DNA of 64,000 bases from Anaerolineae bacterium (GCA_028277515.1 JANQGC010000091.1:1-64000), one strand, 5' to 3'. Positions 47,033 through 56,040 are shown, numbered from the stretch's first letter. The notes: generated by a model from the letters alone, not told the origin. Numbers and translations: made by a program.

Positions 47033-47297
47033 CCTCCATCATTTCGAGCCGCGCCTTTTTTATTGGGAGATCGCGGAAAACGATAATCGCCATATCAGGA
47101 CATACAGTGGCACAAAGGGCACAGCCGGTACAAAGATGATTGGGATCGATATAGGTGGCCGGCCGATACCCATGCGAATTCAAGCTGTCGGATAGACTGA
47201 TTACCCCAGGGGGGCAGGCCGGCATGCAAAGTTGGCATCCTTTACAGCGCTGTTCATTGATTATGATACTTCCACTTGCCATACGAGGTTCCTCCAT
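47025..47297 (-). CDS. 2x[4Fe-4S] ferredoxin subunit (delta) of the oxidoreductase
   Basis: A 90-residue ferredoxin with two complete C-x2-C-x2-C-x3-C-P motifs ([24 protein letters not shown]). It is the first gene of the operon and carries electrons from the TPP site to soluble ferredoxin. The order delta-alpha-beta-(aminotransferase)-gamma matches Kor/Vor-type enzymes. Confidence 0.93.
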   Translation of the reverse strand: MEEPRMASGSIIINEQRCKGCQLCMPACPPGVISLSDSLNSHGYRPATYIDPNHLCTGCALCATVCPDMAIIVFRDLPIKKARLEMMEVA

Positions 47298-47845
47298 CTA
47301 ATGAAATTGGAAAATAGTGGTTTGTAAATTCTGAGACGAATGGGGTACTGGCTCACCATTAAAAAAAGCTAGTGGACCTGGGAAACAAGATTAAGTTGTG
47401 GGAATCAAGCTGTCTTGTAGCGATCCCAACCCCATAAGCCCCATATTGTCAACGTGCAACAGTATGGAAACTGATAAAATTGACTCAATTTCAGTATGCC
47501 AAATTTTTGCCCGAAACTACAGTGACAAAAGACATATTGTTTTGCGTAGAATGTCATGATTTGTCAGGAATAGTTAATATAATTCACTATAATGATCGTA
47601 AAAGTTAATTAAGTTAATCGATTCTGTATTTTTGATTACCCACTCTGTTCTAGGATATTTACTTAGATAAAAAATGAAAATAACCAGAAAATGGATCAAA
47701 TTGGCAAGGAAAATGCTGCAATGTGATAGATGTCAGGCTGAAAGGTTACATTCTTCACTGTTTTGCAAGCAAACAATCATTAAACTAAGAGTAAAATACA
47801 AACCATTGCCGTGAGAGCATTCGCGGTAAAAGTGAGGATAGGTCA
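47298..47845. other. 548-base divergent intergenic region
   Basis: No gene is supported. The region is AT-rich and divergent between the oxidoreductase operon and the alanine dehydrogenase gene, so promoters for both must lie here. Several weak -10-like words (TATAAT at 47577-47582 and 47588-47593) lack good -35 partners. A nested palindrome sits at 47523-47566: TGACAAA/TTTGTCA outside and GACAT/ATGTC inside, around 15 bases. It may bind a regulator. Confidence 0.6.
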
Positions 47846-48976
47846 ATGGAGTTTGGTGTTCCTAAAGAATTACGGACTTTTCAAAGCGAAGCCAGGGTTG
47901 GCTTAACACCGGGCGGTGTTAGGGGCCTGGTGCGGGCTGGTCATACGGTGTACGTACAAAAGGAGGCCGGCAAAGGAGCAGGCTTTGCGGATGAAGAATA
48001 TGAAAAGGCTGGGGGCAAAATTGTTTATTCGACAGCAGAGGCATACGGTCGATCGGATATCGTCGTCAAAGTAGCTCGTCCTGTCGAAGAGGAATACAAA
48101 CACTTTCGTCCCAGTCAAACAATTTTTTCCTTTTTACATTTGCAATCGGCTTCGCTTGATTTACATGAAGCGTTGGTCGAACAGAATATAACCGCGATTG
48201 CCCATGAAATGATTCAAGATAAAAACGGCTTTTTCCCGATATTATTGCCCATGAGTGAAGTTGTAGGCCGCTTGTCACCGATAATTGCCGGTCAATTACT
48301 CATGAATATAAACGGTGGTAGAGGCACCTTGTTGAGTGGAATACCAGGCGTAACGCGCGGCTCAGTAACGATTCTTGGCGCCGGGATTTTGGGCAGCAAT
48401 GCAGCCCGCGCCTTTTTAGGAATTGGCGCACAAGTCATTGTTTTAGATAAAAAGATGAGTCCCTTGGTCAGACTCGATGCCCTTTTGGATGGGCGCATTA
48501 CTACTATGATGGCCACGCGAACGAATCTTGAACGCATAACCCAATTCACCGATGTATTTATTGGCGCGATTCAGCAGCCGGGTAGGCGGACCGAACAGAT
48601 GGTTTCCAGGGGAATGGTACGAAGCATGCGACCAGGATCGGTTATCATTGACTTTTCAATTGACGATGGCGGGTGTGTAGAAACAAGCCGGCCGACAACA
48701 CTGATGGATCCCATATATGTTGCTGAAGAAGTTGTTCATTACTGTGTGCCTAATGCACCGGCAGCGGTAGCCCGCACGACCAGCTACGGATTAACAAATG
48801 CATTGCTTCCATATTTAAAATTGATCGGACAGATTGGGTTAATCGGTATGTTAAATCAAGAGCCGGGATTCGCCCACGGCGTTAACTTATATCAAGGTAA
48901 AAAATCTCACCCACAGATCGAGGCGGCCAGGGAAAAAGTGCAGGGCAATCGTTTAAATTGGGGAGGTGCCGAATGA
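47846..48976 (+). CDS. ald: Alanine dehydrogenase
   Basis: A 376-residue NAD-dependent alanine dehydrogenase of the AlaDH/transhydrogenase alpha family. FGVPKELRTFQSEARVGLTPGGVRGLV and AGKGAGFADEEYEKAGG bind substrate. The dinucleotide site is VTILGAGILGSNAARAFLGIGAQVIVLD, and the IDFSIDDGGCVETSRPTT block is typical. It interconverts alanine and pyruvate plus ammonia. The stop overlaps the CoA-transferase ATG (ATGA), so the genes form an operon. A closely related oxidoreductase of another amino acid is possible. Confidence 0.85.
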   Translation: MEFGVPKELRTFQSEARVGLTPGGVRGLVRAGHTVYVQKEAGKGAGFADEEYEKAGGKIVYSTAEAYGRSDIVVKVARPVEEEYKHFRPSQTIFSFLHLQSASLDLHEALVEQNITAIAHEMIQDKNGFFPILLPMSEVVGRLSPIIAGQLLMNINGGRGTLLSGIPGVTRGSVTILGAGILGSNAARAFLGIGAQVIVLDKKMSPLVRLDALLDGRITTMMATRTNLERITQFTDVFIGAIQQPGRRTEQMVSRGMVRSMRPGSVIIDFSIDDGGCVETSRPTTLMDPIYVAEEVVHYCVPNAPAAVARTTSYGLTNALLPYLKLIGQIGLIGMLNQEPGFAHGVNLYQGKKSHPQIEAAREKVQGNRLNWGGAE

Positions 48977-50268
48977 GTTGGCAATCTATCTATAAGAGCA
49001 AGGTAACCGATGTGGATACGGCGCTCGGAGCTATTAAATCCCATGACAGGATATATTTGGGAGGCGGAGCGGGTGTTCCCAAAGTTTTAGTTGCCGGACT
49101 CACCCGACGCGCTGGCGATGTACGCAATGTTGAGATTACCCATATTTTGACATTTGCTGATGCTCCTTATGTGGACCCGGAACACAGCGATTCTTTTCGT
49201 GTCAATGCCTTATTTATCGGCAGGAATGTAAGAAAAGCGGTGCAGCAAGGCCGAGCGGATTTCACACCCATATTTTTGTCTGAAATCCCCTCCCTTTTTC
49301 GTGATGGTACTTTGCCCCTGGATGCTGCTCTCATCTCCGTTACTCCTCCTGATGAGCACGGATTTTGCAGCTTCGGTGTGGAGATTGGTACCACAAAACC
49401 GGCAGCCGAAGAAGCACGCATCGTCATTGCTGAAATAAACCATCAAATGCCCCGTACATTTGGCGATAGTTTCATTCATGTCAGCCGGCTTTCACACATC
49501 GTTGAGGTTGATTATCCATTACCTGAAGTGCCTGCTGGCGGAACCTCCGATCTTCATTTGCAAGTTGGCCAGCATATAGCAGAAATGATTCCCAACGGAG
49601 CAACATTGCAACTCGGCATTGGCAATATCCCCGATGCGGTTCTCAATAATTTGGGTAACCATCGCGATCTGGGTATCCATACAGAATTATTTTCTGATGG
49701 CGTCATTGATATGGTTGAGGCCGGAGTCATAAGTTGTGGCCGAAAATCATTTCATCCCGGAAAAATTGTGTCCGGTTTTCTTTTTGGTAGTAAACGTCTG
49801 TATAATTTTGTAGATAACAATCCTTTAATTGAAATGCATCCGACCGACTATGTTAATGATCCGTTCAATATTGCCCAGAATGAAAAGATGGTTGCTATTA
49901 ACTCCGCACTGCAAATAGATTTAACAGGCCAGGTCAATGCTGATTCAATTGGGTCGCGATTATATAGTGGCGTTGGCGGACAAGTTGATTTTATTCGCGG
50001 GGCTGGAAGATCGAAAGGAGGGCTGCCAATTGTCGCTTTTCTGTCAACGGCTAAAGGTGATAGTGTCAGCCGAATTGTGCCAACTCTCTATGAAGGATCG
50101 GGGGTTGTAACCACTAGAAACGACGTTCATTACGTCGTCACTGAATATGGAGTGGCTAAACTTCATGGCAAGACAATTCGCGAACGAGCCAGAGCGTTGA
50201 TCCACATTGCACATCCGCAGTTTCGAGAAGAATTAACGTACGCCGCCAAAAAGTTAGAATACTTGTAG
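48973..50268 (+). CDS. Acetyl-CoA hydrolase/transferase family (4-hydroxybutyrate CoA-transferase-like)
   Basis: A protein of about 431 residues. ATG at 48973 is chosen because GGGAGGTG ends 4 bases upstream and it overlaps the ald stop; the frame itself opens at 48958. Conserved blocks are YLGGGAGVPKVLV, LISVTPPDEHGFCSFGVEIGTTKP, LQLGIGNIPDAVLNNL, HTELFSDGVIDMVEAG (catalytic Glu region) and a C-terminal GSGVVTTRNDVHYVVTEYG. It transfers CoA between acetyl-CoA and small acids. With ald upstream, an amino-acid fermentation route is a fair guess. Confidence 0.9.
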   Translation: MSWQSIYKSKVTDVDTALGAIKSHDRIYLGGGAGVPKVLVAGLTRRAGDVRNVEITHILTFADAPYVDPEHSDSFRVNALFIGRNVRKAVQQGRADFTPIFLSEIPSLFRDGTLPLDAALISVTPPDEHGFCSFGVEIGTTKPAAEEARIVIAEINHQMPRTFGDSFIHVSRLSHIVEVDYPLPEVPAGGTSDLHLQVGQHIAEMIPNGATLQLGIGNIPDAVLNNLGNHRDLGIHTELFSDGVIDMVEAGVISCGRKSFHPGKIVSGFLFGSKRLYNFVDNNPLIEMHPTDYVNDPFNIAQNEKMVAINSALQIDLTGQVNADSIGSRLYSGVGGQVDFIRGAGRSKGGLPIVAFLSTAKGDSVSRIVPTLYEGSGVVTTRNDVHYVVTEYGVAKLHGKTIRERARALIHIAHPQFREELTYAAKKLEYL

Positions 50269-50272
50269 CCAT

Positions 50273-50302
50273 TTGACCACACTTTACCCGATAAGCTATA
50301 AT
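50273..50302 (+). promoter_or_regulatory. Strong sigma-70-type promoter of the rpmH operon
   Basis: TTGACC (50273-50278), an 18-base spacer and a perfect TATAAT (50297-50302) begin 5 bases after the upstream stop. A start near 50309 gives a leader of about 150 bases before rpmH. Confidence 0.7.
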
Positions 50303-50419
50303 TCAATGTCGTTCATCTGTTGAGCACAACTTTTTGAATTGCAATTCGTATTTACAGTGAGGGTAGGTGCTGATTAGTCGTTTTTGACCAATTGGCCCAC
50401 GTTCTCATAAGATTTATTT

Positions 50420-50445
50420 CCAGGGCTGTATGCCCTGGTTTTTTT
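50420..50445 (+). terminator. Terminator hairpin inside the rpmH leader (possible attenuator)
   Basis: CCAGGGC (50420-50426), loop TGTAT and GCCCTGG (50432-50438) are followed by seven T (50439-50445). AGGAG and the rpmH ATG follow within 14 bases. It lies downstream of the predicted promoter, so it can stop rpmH transcripts as well as read-through from the CoA-transferase gene. Confidence 0.8.
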
Positions 50446-50458
50446 AGGAGTATCATAC

Positions 50459-50683
50459 ATGCCTAAGAGAACATATCAACCAAAAATTCGCCGCCGAAAA
50501 CGGGTGCATGGCTTTCGCGCCCGAATGAAAACCAAGGGCGGCCGACGGGTGTTGAAAAATCGGCGCAAGAAGGGACGCAGCCAGTTGAGCGTCAGTATGA
50601 ACAATCATGTGAAGCGTATTAACTGGAAAGGTACTTCCGCGACTGCTTATCGATCTGTTCGCCGGTTTGGCGGAGGTAAATAG
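50459..50683 (+). CDS. rpmH: 50S ribosomal protein L34 with C-terminal extension
   Basis: Residues 1-45 are a normal L34 ([38 protein letters not shown]). About 29 further basic residues follow ([24 protein letters not shown] at the end), making 74 in all against the usual 44-50. AGGAG lies 8 bases before the ATG. It heads the rpmH-rnpA-yidD-yidC-jag gene order common near bacterial origins, but no dnaA or DnaA-box cluster is seen upstream. Confidence 0.95.
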   Translation: MPKRTYQPKIRRRKRVHGFRARMKTKGGRRVLKNRRKKGRSQLSVSMNNHVKRINWKGTSATAYRSVRRFGGGK

Positions 50684-50707
50684 GTCAAGCATTTGAGATG
50701 AATATTA

Positions 50708-51106
50708 ATGCTTCCAAAACAACATCGTTTACGGCATCGCTCCGATGTTCAGAGGGTACGGCGCAGTGGTCGTCGTTTCAAACACTCTCTAGCGATTTTT
50801 TTGGTGACACCTTCATCTCAAGGTGGGCAACAGTTTGTCGAAAATGGTGTGATGATTGATTGCCCCCCTTCGCGGTTTGCTTTCGTTGCCAGCCGGCGTG
50901 TTGGTTCAGCAGTTAAGCGCAATAGGGCTAAACGGATGATGCGTGAAGCATTACGCTTGCAAATGGAAAATGTCCAGCCCGGTTGGGATGGAATTTTTAT
51001 TGCCCGTGAAGCGACCGCCACATCGTCCTTGACTGAGGCAACTAACGCTATTCGAGATCTGCTGATCTGGGCGAAGATTTTGCGATTAAATCAAGATCAT
51101 GAATGA
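50708..51106 (+). CDS. rnpA: Ribonuclease P protein component
   Basis: A 132-residue RnpA. It begins [22 protein letters not shown], the usual K/R-rich start. [27 protein letters not shown] contains the RNR motif that binds the P RNA. An inserted loop ([20 protein letters not shown]) makes it slightly long. It helps mature tRNA 5' ends. It follows rpmH by 24 bases. Confidence 0.95.
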   Translation: MLPKQHRLRHRSDVQRVRRSGRRFKHSLAIFLVTPSSQGGQQFVENGVMIDCPPSRFAFVASRRVGSAVKRNRAKRMMREALRLQMENVQPGWDGIFIAREATATSSLTEATNAIRDLLIWAKILRLNQDHE

Positions 51107-51128
51107 ACAGCTAGAAGGGAAGGCGACT

Positions 51129-51371
51129 ATGAAGGAAATCATTCATTTCGTCGTTGAAATCCCAAAGAATATTCTTTTAGTTATTATTCGGTTTTATCGA
51201 AAGTTTATTTCCCCTTTATCTCCCCCAAGCTGTAGATTTACACCAAGCTGCTCTCATTATGGATATGAGTCAGTTGAAAAATATGGTTTTCTGAAAGGAG
51301 GGTGGATGGCTCTTAAACGTATTGGGCGCTGCCATCCATTTCATCCGGGTGGTCATGATCCGGTTCCTTGA
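51129..51371 (+). CDS. yidD: Membrane protein insertion efficiency factor YidD
   Basis: An 80-residue YidD/DUF37 protein. After an amphipathic helix it reads [58 protein letters not shown], with the three conserved Cys and the PGG-DPVP end. The ATG at 51129 has GGGAAGG about 7 bases upstream; an earlier in-frame ATG (51099) overlaps rnpA. It acts at the membrane with YidC. Confidence 0.93.
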   Translation: MKEIIHFVVEIPKNILLVIIRFYRKFISPLSPPSCRFTPSCSHYGYESVEKYGFLKGGWMALKRIGRCHPFHPGGHDPVP

Positions 51372-51382
51372 CGGAGGTTTCG

Positions 51383-52534
51383 TTGTTTTCTAATCATTGG
51401 TCGTTAAGACGACCTGTTTTATTTATTCTACTCGTTACTGCATTATTTCTTACAGCTTGTGGTGTTCAAACTGAAAATCAAAGTTGGCCAGGACTTTCTA
51501 CGGATGGAGAGAAAGTGTATTTAGCCAATGGCAGCACTGTTTCCGCTTACTTTGTTGATTCACAGGAACTGGCCTGGTCTTATCCTGCTGAACCCAACCC
51601 TTCTGTATTGTTTTTTGCTGCGCCTTCGGTCCAGGAAGAACGCGTGGTTTTTGGCGATTATGGGGCAGCCGGGGGCTTTTTATCTCCTAATGTGACGGTG
51701 TCTATTTATGCGGTTGAAGATACGAACAACGGAGGTACGCCGCAAGAATTATGGATTAATTCGGAACAGGCCAATGATAAAATTGTCGCGCCACCTCTGC
51801 AAGTTGGCGATGATTTATACATAGGGACGGCCGATAATTTTGTCGTTTCCTTAAACGCAAGTAGTGGCGCAGAGAATTGGGTATTCGAGGCTGACCATAG
51901 CATTTGGGGTCAACCTGCTTATAAGGATGGCATCCTTTTTGTTTCATCAATGGATCGTTCTTTATATGCATTGGATGCCGAAACGGGAGAACTCCTCTGG
52001 CAAACGTCTTTCGCCGGAGCTATTGCCTCCGGACCTGTTTTAAATGAAGATTTTGTGTACGTCTCCGATTTTGATCGTGAGGTGCATGCAATTGATATTG
52101 CCACGGGTGATGAAGTGTGGGCAGCTCCAGCCGAGAATTGGGTTTGGGGTTCGCCAGGTTATGCGGATGGAACCGTATATTTTGCCGATATTGACGGCAA
52201 TGTATTCGCCGTTGATGCGATTACTGGAGAAAAGATTTGGCAGCAGAGGACGCCAGGCGCTGCCCAAACCAATCCCATTGTCGCCGATGAAATCGTTTAT
52301 GTGGCATCTGAGGGTGAGTCCAGAGAGGTTCCACTGGGCGCATTAAGGGCTTTTGCTGTTGAAGACGGGCGCGAACTTTGGACAACCCCAACCCCGGCTC
52401 CCTTATTTACAACTCCTGTTATTGTAGATGATGCTATAATTGTAGCCTTACAAAGTGAAGAGGCGATCTTAATGGCTTTTGATCGCCAGACTGGTGGCCA
52501 ATTATGGAGCATAGCCCCGCCGGTAGAGTCGTAA
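51383..52534 (+). CDS. PQQ-like beta-propeller lipoprotein (BamB-like repeats)
   Basis: The start is TTG at 51383 with GGAGG 5 bases upstream. It gives a lipoprotein signal (RRPVLFILLVTALFLTAC, lipobox LTAC). The mature part is a run of about seven PQQ-type blades, each with the A/S-L-D-A-x-T-G-E-x-x-W signature (SLNASSGAENWVF, ALDAETGELLWQT, AIDIATGDEVWAA, AVDAITGEKIWQQ). It is anchored outside the membrane. Sitting between yidD and yidC, it may assist membrane-protein biogenesis as BamB does elsewhere. That is inference from position. Confidence 0.85.
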   Translation: MFSNHWSLRRPVLFILLVTALFLTACGVQTENQSWPGLSTDGEKVYLANGSTVSAYFVDSQELAWSYPAEPNPSVLFFAAPSVQEERVVFGDYGAAGGFLSPNVTVSIYAVEDTNNGGTPQELWINSEQANDKIVAPPLQVGDDLYIGTADNFVVSLNASSGAENWVFEADHSIWGQPAYKDGILFVSSMDRSLYALDAETGELLWQTSFAGAIASGPVLNEDFVYVSDFDREVHAIDIATGDEVWAAPAENWVWGSPGYADGTVYFADIDGNVFAVDAITGEKIWQQRTPGAAQTNPIVADEIVYVASEGESREVPLGALRAFAVEDGRELWTTPTPAPLFTTPVIVDDAIIVALQSEEAILMAFDRQTGGQLWSIAPPVES

Positions 52535-52578
52535 TGTCGGCTAACTGTTGAGTTTACGCTCAGGACAAGTGATAAACT

Positions 52579-53502
52579 ATGTTTGATACTTTCATCGTAG
52601 ACCCAATGATCAACGCCCTCCTGTTGTTCTATGATCTATTGGGCAATAATTACGTTTTAGCAATTGCTGTATTCACCATTGTTATTCGTCTGCTCACCCT
52701 GCCATTAAATGTTCGACAGCAGAAGTCGATGCAGAAAACGCAGGAAATGCAGCCGCAGATTCAAGCTATCCAAAAGAAATATAAAGATAACCCGCAGCGG
52801 ATGCAGGAAGAGTTCAAGAAAATTGGATATAACCCGACTGAAAGCTTGACAGGTTGTTTGCCACTGCTTATTCAAATGCCTATTCTATTTGGCCTTTACC
52901 GGGCCATTATTCTCACATTGGGGTCTACGCCACAATCCCTATTTGAATTAACCCAACGAGTATATGGTTTCATTGATTTGACGCCACTGCTGCCTGTGGC
53001 TAATAAGTTTCTGTGGCTGAACCTTGGCCAGCCGGATCCGTTTTTCGTTTTGCCCGTCCTGGTATTTGCCACGATGTGGGCACAACAAAAAATATTGACC
53101 CCACAGCCGAAAAAAGATCCCAAAAAGAAAGGGCAGGATGATAACCCGGCGGCCGCTATGACCAAATCCATGCAAACAACAATGCCCTTGATGTTTGGAT
53201 TTTTCTCATTATCTTTTCCCTCCGGCTTGTCGATCTATTTTATTTTGGCAAATATTATTGGTATCGGACAAGGGTATTACACACGATACGTAACCAAACG
53301 AGAAGAAGAAGCTGAAAAAGAGAAGAAGACAGTTTTGCCACCGCCAAGTAGCGCTGACAAAGCAATTGCTGAGGGCGTTGCCGCAGAGTCTTCTGCGATC
53401 TCCGGAGGAAACTCGACTGGGGGATCGGAAAAGTCATCAAAGCCGCCGGCTAAACGATCAAAGCCGCGATCAAAACGTAAGCGAAGGTCAGCCAGACGCT
53501 AA
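52579..53502 (+). CDS. yidC: Membrane protein insertase YidC/Oxa1
   Basis: A 307-residue insertase of the short type, lacking the large periplasmic domain of proteobacterial YidC. The conserved groove Arg is in VFTIVIRLLTLPLNVRQQKSM. QPQIQAIQKKYKDNPQRMQEE is the cytoplasmic coiled hairpin, and GCLPLLIQMPILFGLYRAI and LSFPSGLSIYFILANIIGIGQ are later TM segments. The tail is strongly basic (KPPAKRSKPRSKRKRRSARR), as in insertases that bind ribosomes. It inserts proteins together with YidD. Confidence 0.95.
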   Translation: MFDTFIVDPMINALLLFYDLLGNNYVLAIAVFTIVIRLLTLPLNVRQQKSMQKTQEMQPQIQAIQKKYKDNPQRMQEEFKKIGYNPTESLTGCLPLLIQMPILFGLYRAIILTLGSTPQSLFELTQRVYGFIDLTPLLPVANKFLWLNLGQPDPFFVLPVLVFATMWAQQKILTPQPKKDPKKKGQDDNPAAAMTKSMQTTMPLMFGFFSLSFPSGLSIYFILANIIGIGQGYYTRYVTKREEEAEKEKKTVLPPPSSADKAIAEGVAAESSAISGGNSTGGSEKSSKPPAKRSKPRSKRKRRSARR

Positions 53503-53520
53503 TAAAAGAGCAAAAAGATT

Positions 53521-54318
53521 ATGAATCAGGAAATAGAAGTAAGCGGTGCCAGCGTAGAGGAAGCTGTTTCTGCCGGTTTAAAGAAACTTAGGCTTAAGAG
53601 AAACCAGGTAAATATCGAAATCCTTGATGAAGGACGTAGAGCTATTTTAGGTATTGGTGGCCGTGATGCTGTTGTCCGACTATCTCCAAAACCAAAGGAA
53701 CCTAAACCTACGATTGAGAAAACCAAAACCACAGATAAACCGGTCGAGGTGACCATTGAAAAGCCGCCGGCTGTCAAAGAGGATATTGAGCTGGAAATTC
53801 CTTCTCAATCTAAAGAGACAGATGAGACGCCTGTCACAGAGAGCAATACTGAAGCAGAAGCTGAAATGGCAAGAGATGTCATTGACCAATTGTTAGGTTT
53901 GATGGAAGTGAACGCTACCATTGAATTGCAAGAGACCGAAACTGATGAATTGACGGGTAAAAAACTGCCCCTTGTGAACATTAATGGCGATGATCTGGGT
54001 GTTTTGATAGGGTCACGTGGAGAGACACTCGACTCTCTACAATATATTTCGCGATTAATGGTTGGACATAAACTGCGCCAGCGAGCGACTTTTGTGATCG
54101 ATGTAGAGGGTTATCGGCAGCGACGCGAACAGGCGCTTTCTCGTCTAGCAGAAAGAATGGCCAATAAGGCGGTCAAACGTGGCTCTCCAGTTACCTTGGA
54201 GGCGATGCCGGCTTATGAGCGACGGATCATCCACATGGCATTACGCGAATCTGATGAAGTGAGGACTGAGAGCACGGGCGAAGGAAACAGGCGCCGGGTG
54301 CGAATTTACCCCAACTGA
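53521..54318 (+). CDS. jag: RNA-binding protein Jag/KhpB
   Basis: A 265-residue protein. It has a Jag N-domain (EVSGASVEEAVSAGLKKL...GILGIGGRDAVVRL-like, 1-60), an acidic linker, a KH domain with the GxxG loop (VLIGSRGETLDSLQYI) and an R3H domain (LEAMPAYERRIIHMAL with the R-x3-H pattern). It binds small RNAs and affects cell envelope growth. It is the last gene of the rpmH module, 18 bases after yidC, and is followed by a strong terminator. Confidence 0.93.
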   Translation: MNQEIEVSGASVEEAVSAGLKKLRLKRNQVNIEILDEGRRAILGIGGRDAVVRLSPKPKEPKPTIEKTKTTDKPVEVTIEKPPAVKEDIELEIPSQSKETDETPVTESNTEAEAEMARDVIDQLLGLMEVNATIELQETETDELTGKKLPLVNINGDDLGVLIGSRGETLDSLQYISRLMVGHKLRQRATFVIDVEGYRQRREQALSRLAERMANKAVKRGSPVTLEAMPAYERRIIHMALRESDEVRTESTGEGNRRRVRIYPN

Positions 54319-54328
54319 AATAAATCGA

Positions 54329-54353
54329 CCCCGGAATTTCCCGGGGTTTTTTT
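54329..54353 (+). terminator. Intrinsic terminator of the rpmH-jag operon
   Basis: CCCCGG (54329-54334), loop AATTTC and CCGGGG (54341-54346) are followed by seven T (54347-54353). It lies 11 bases after the jag stop and next to the convergent ettA end. Confidence 0.88.
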
Positions 54354-54354
54354 A

Positions 54355-56040
54355 TTAGTCACGGCGAAGACGTCGATAGGTTATCCGGTGCGGCCGGTCG
54401 GCCTGCGCACCAAGTCGCCTCTGTCTATCCTCCTCATATTCGCTGTAATTACCTGGATACCAAATCGTTTGGCTGTCTCCTTCAAAGGCTAATATATGCG
54501 TGGCAACACGATCTAAAAACCAGCGATCATGGGAGATGATAATGGCCGATCCGCCAAAATGATCTAATGCTTCTTCTAATGCGCGCAGCGTATTGACATC
54601 CAGATCATTTGTCGGCTCATCCAGAAGCAGCAGATTTGCCCCTGATTTGAGCATTTTGGCTAAATGAACGCGGTTTCTTTCGCCGCCAGAGAGAGTAGAT
54701 ACCTTCTTTTGCTGGTCGGACCCGGTGAAATTGAAACGGCCGACATACGCACGTGAGTTAACTTTTCTCTCCCCCAACATCAGGCTTTCCTCACCATCAG
54801 AAATCTCCTGCCAGACGGTGTTGTCAGGAGACAAGGAGTCCCGGCTCTGGTCGACGTAAGCCAATTGAACCGAGTCTCCCACGCGCAATTGCCCTTGATC
54901 AGGTTCTTCCTTCCTGACAATCATGCGGAATAAAGTGGTTTTTCCGGCACCGTTTGCCCCAATGATCCCCACGATTGCCCCGGCAGGAACATCAAAGTTC
55001 ATATCTTCTACCAATAAGTGATCGCCATACCCCTTGGAAACATGCTCAGAACGAACGACGATATCACCCAATCGCGGTCCAGGAGGAATATAGATCTCCA
55101 ACTCCTCAATAGATTTCTGACGCCCTTCATCAAGAAGCTGCTTATAGGCATTAACACGTGCTTTGGATTTTGCCCGCTGTCCTTTTGGGGTCATCTGTAC
55201 CCACTCCAACTCTCGTTGTAGTGTCCGCAGTCGAGCGTCTTCTTGTTTCTTCTCCTGGTCCAATCGTTGTTGTTTCTGTGCCAACCAGGAAGAATAATTC
55301 CCTTTCCAGGGAATGCCCCTGCCCCGGTCTAATTCCAGGATCCATCCGGCCACATTATCCAGAAAATACCGGTCATGAGTGACAGCTATAACCGTACCTG
55401 GATATGTTTTCAAGTGCCTTTCCAGCCAGGCAACAGATTCGGCATCCAGGTGGTTCGTCGGCTCGTCAAGCAAGAGAATATCGGGGGCTTTCAGTAGTAA
55501 GCGAACGAGAGCTACACGCCTCCTTTCACCCCCGGACAGAATCGAAACAGGCGTCTCTCCTGGCGGGCAGCGCAGCGCATCCATAGCTAAATCTAAGCGG
55601 CTGTCTAAATCCCAGGCGTTCATATGGTCTAGCTTATCCTGGAGTTGTCCCTGATCTTCGATTAATTGGTCCAGTTCATCCGGAGAGAGAGGTTCAGAAA
55701 ACTTCATGTTGATTTCGTCAAATTGCTCCAACGCATCAACGATTTCCTGCACTCCCTCTTCAACGATCTCCCGTACGAATTTGCTTTCGTCTAACCGGGG
55801 TTCTTGTTCCAGGTAGCCGATAGTATATCCTGGTGCCAGCACTGTTTCTCCCAGGTAATCCTGGTCAATGCCGGCCATGATTTTAAGCAGGGTGCTTTTT
55901 CCAGCACCGTTGAGGCCCAATACACCTATTTTAGCCCCATAGAAATAAGACAGCGATATGTCGCGAAGAATGTATTGATTGGGCGGAACGATCTTGCCCA
56001 CCTCAATCATGGAGTAGATGATTTTCTTGTCGTCACTCAT
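54355..56040 (-). CDS. ettA: Energy-dependent translational throttle protein EttA (ABC-F)
   Basis: A 561-residue ABC-F protein with two ATPase domains. The Walker A loops are GLNGAGKST and GANGAGKTT, the signatures LSGGERRRV and LSGGERNRV, and the Walker B regions ILLLDEPTNHLD and LLLLDEPTNDLD. The arm and linker lengths and the total size match EttA. It binds the ribosomal E site and gates translation by ATP/ADP ratio. It overlaps metG by 8 bases. Confidence 0.93.
   Translation of the reverse strand: MSDDKKIIYSMIEVGKIVPPNQYILRDISLSYFYGAKIGVLGLNGAGKSTLLKIMAGIDQDYLGETVLAPGYTIGYLEQEPRLDESKFVREIVEEGVQEIVDALEQFDEINMKFSEPLSPDELDQLIEDQGQLQDKLDHMNAWDLDSRLDLAMDALRCPPGETPVSILSGGERRRVALVRLLLKAPDILLLDEPTNHLDAESVAWLERHLKTYPGTVIAVTHDRYFLDNVAGWILELDRGRGIPWKGNYSSWLAQKQQRLDQEKKQEDARLRTLQRELEWVQMTPKGQRAKSKARVNAYKQLLDEGRQKSIEELEIYIPPGPRLGDIVVRSEHVSKGYGDHLLVEDMNFDVPAGAIVGIIGANGAGKTTLFRMIVRKEEPDQGQLRVGDSVQLAYVDQSRDSLSPDNTVWQEISDGEESLMLGERKVNSRAYVGRFNFTGSDQQKKVSTLSGGERNRVHLAKMLKSGANLLLLDEPTNDLDVNTLRALEEALDHFGGSAIIISHDRWFLDRVATHILAFEGDSQTIWYPGNYSEYEEDRQRRLGAQADRPHRITYRRLRRD

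Noticed and set aside
50270..50458. Replication origin next to rpmH
   Set aside because: The rpmH-jag order is often close to oriC, but no dnaA gene and no cluster of TTATCCACA-like boxes is present; the upstream genes are ald and a CoA-transferase.
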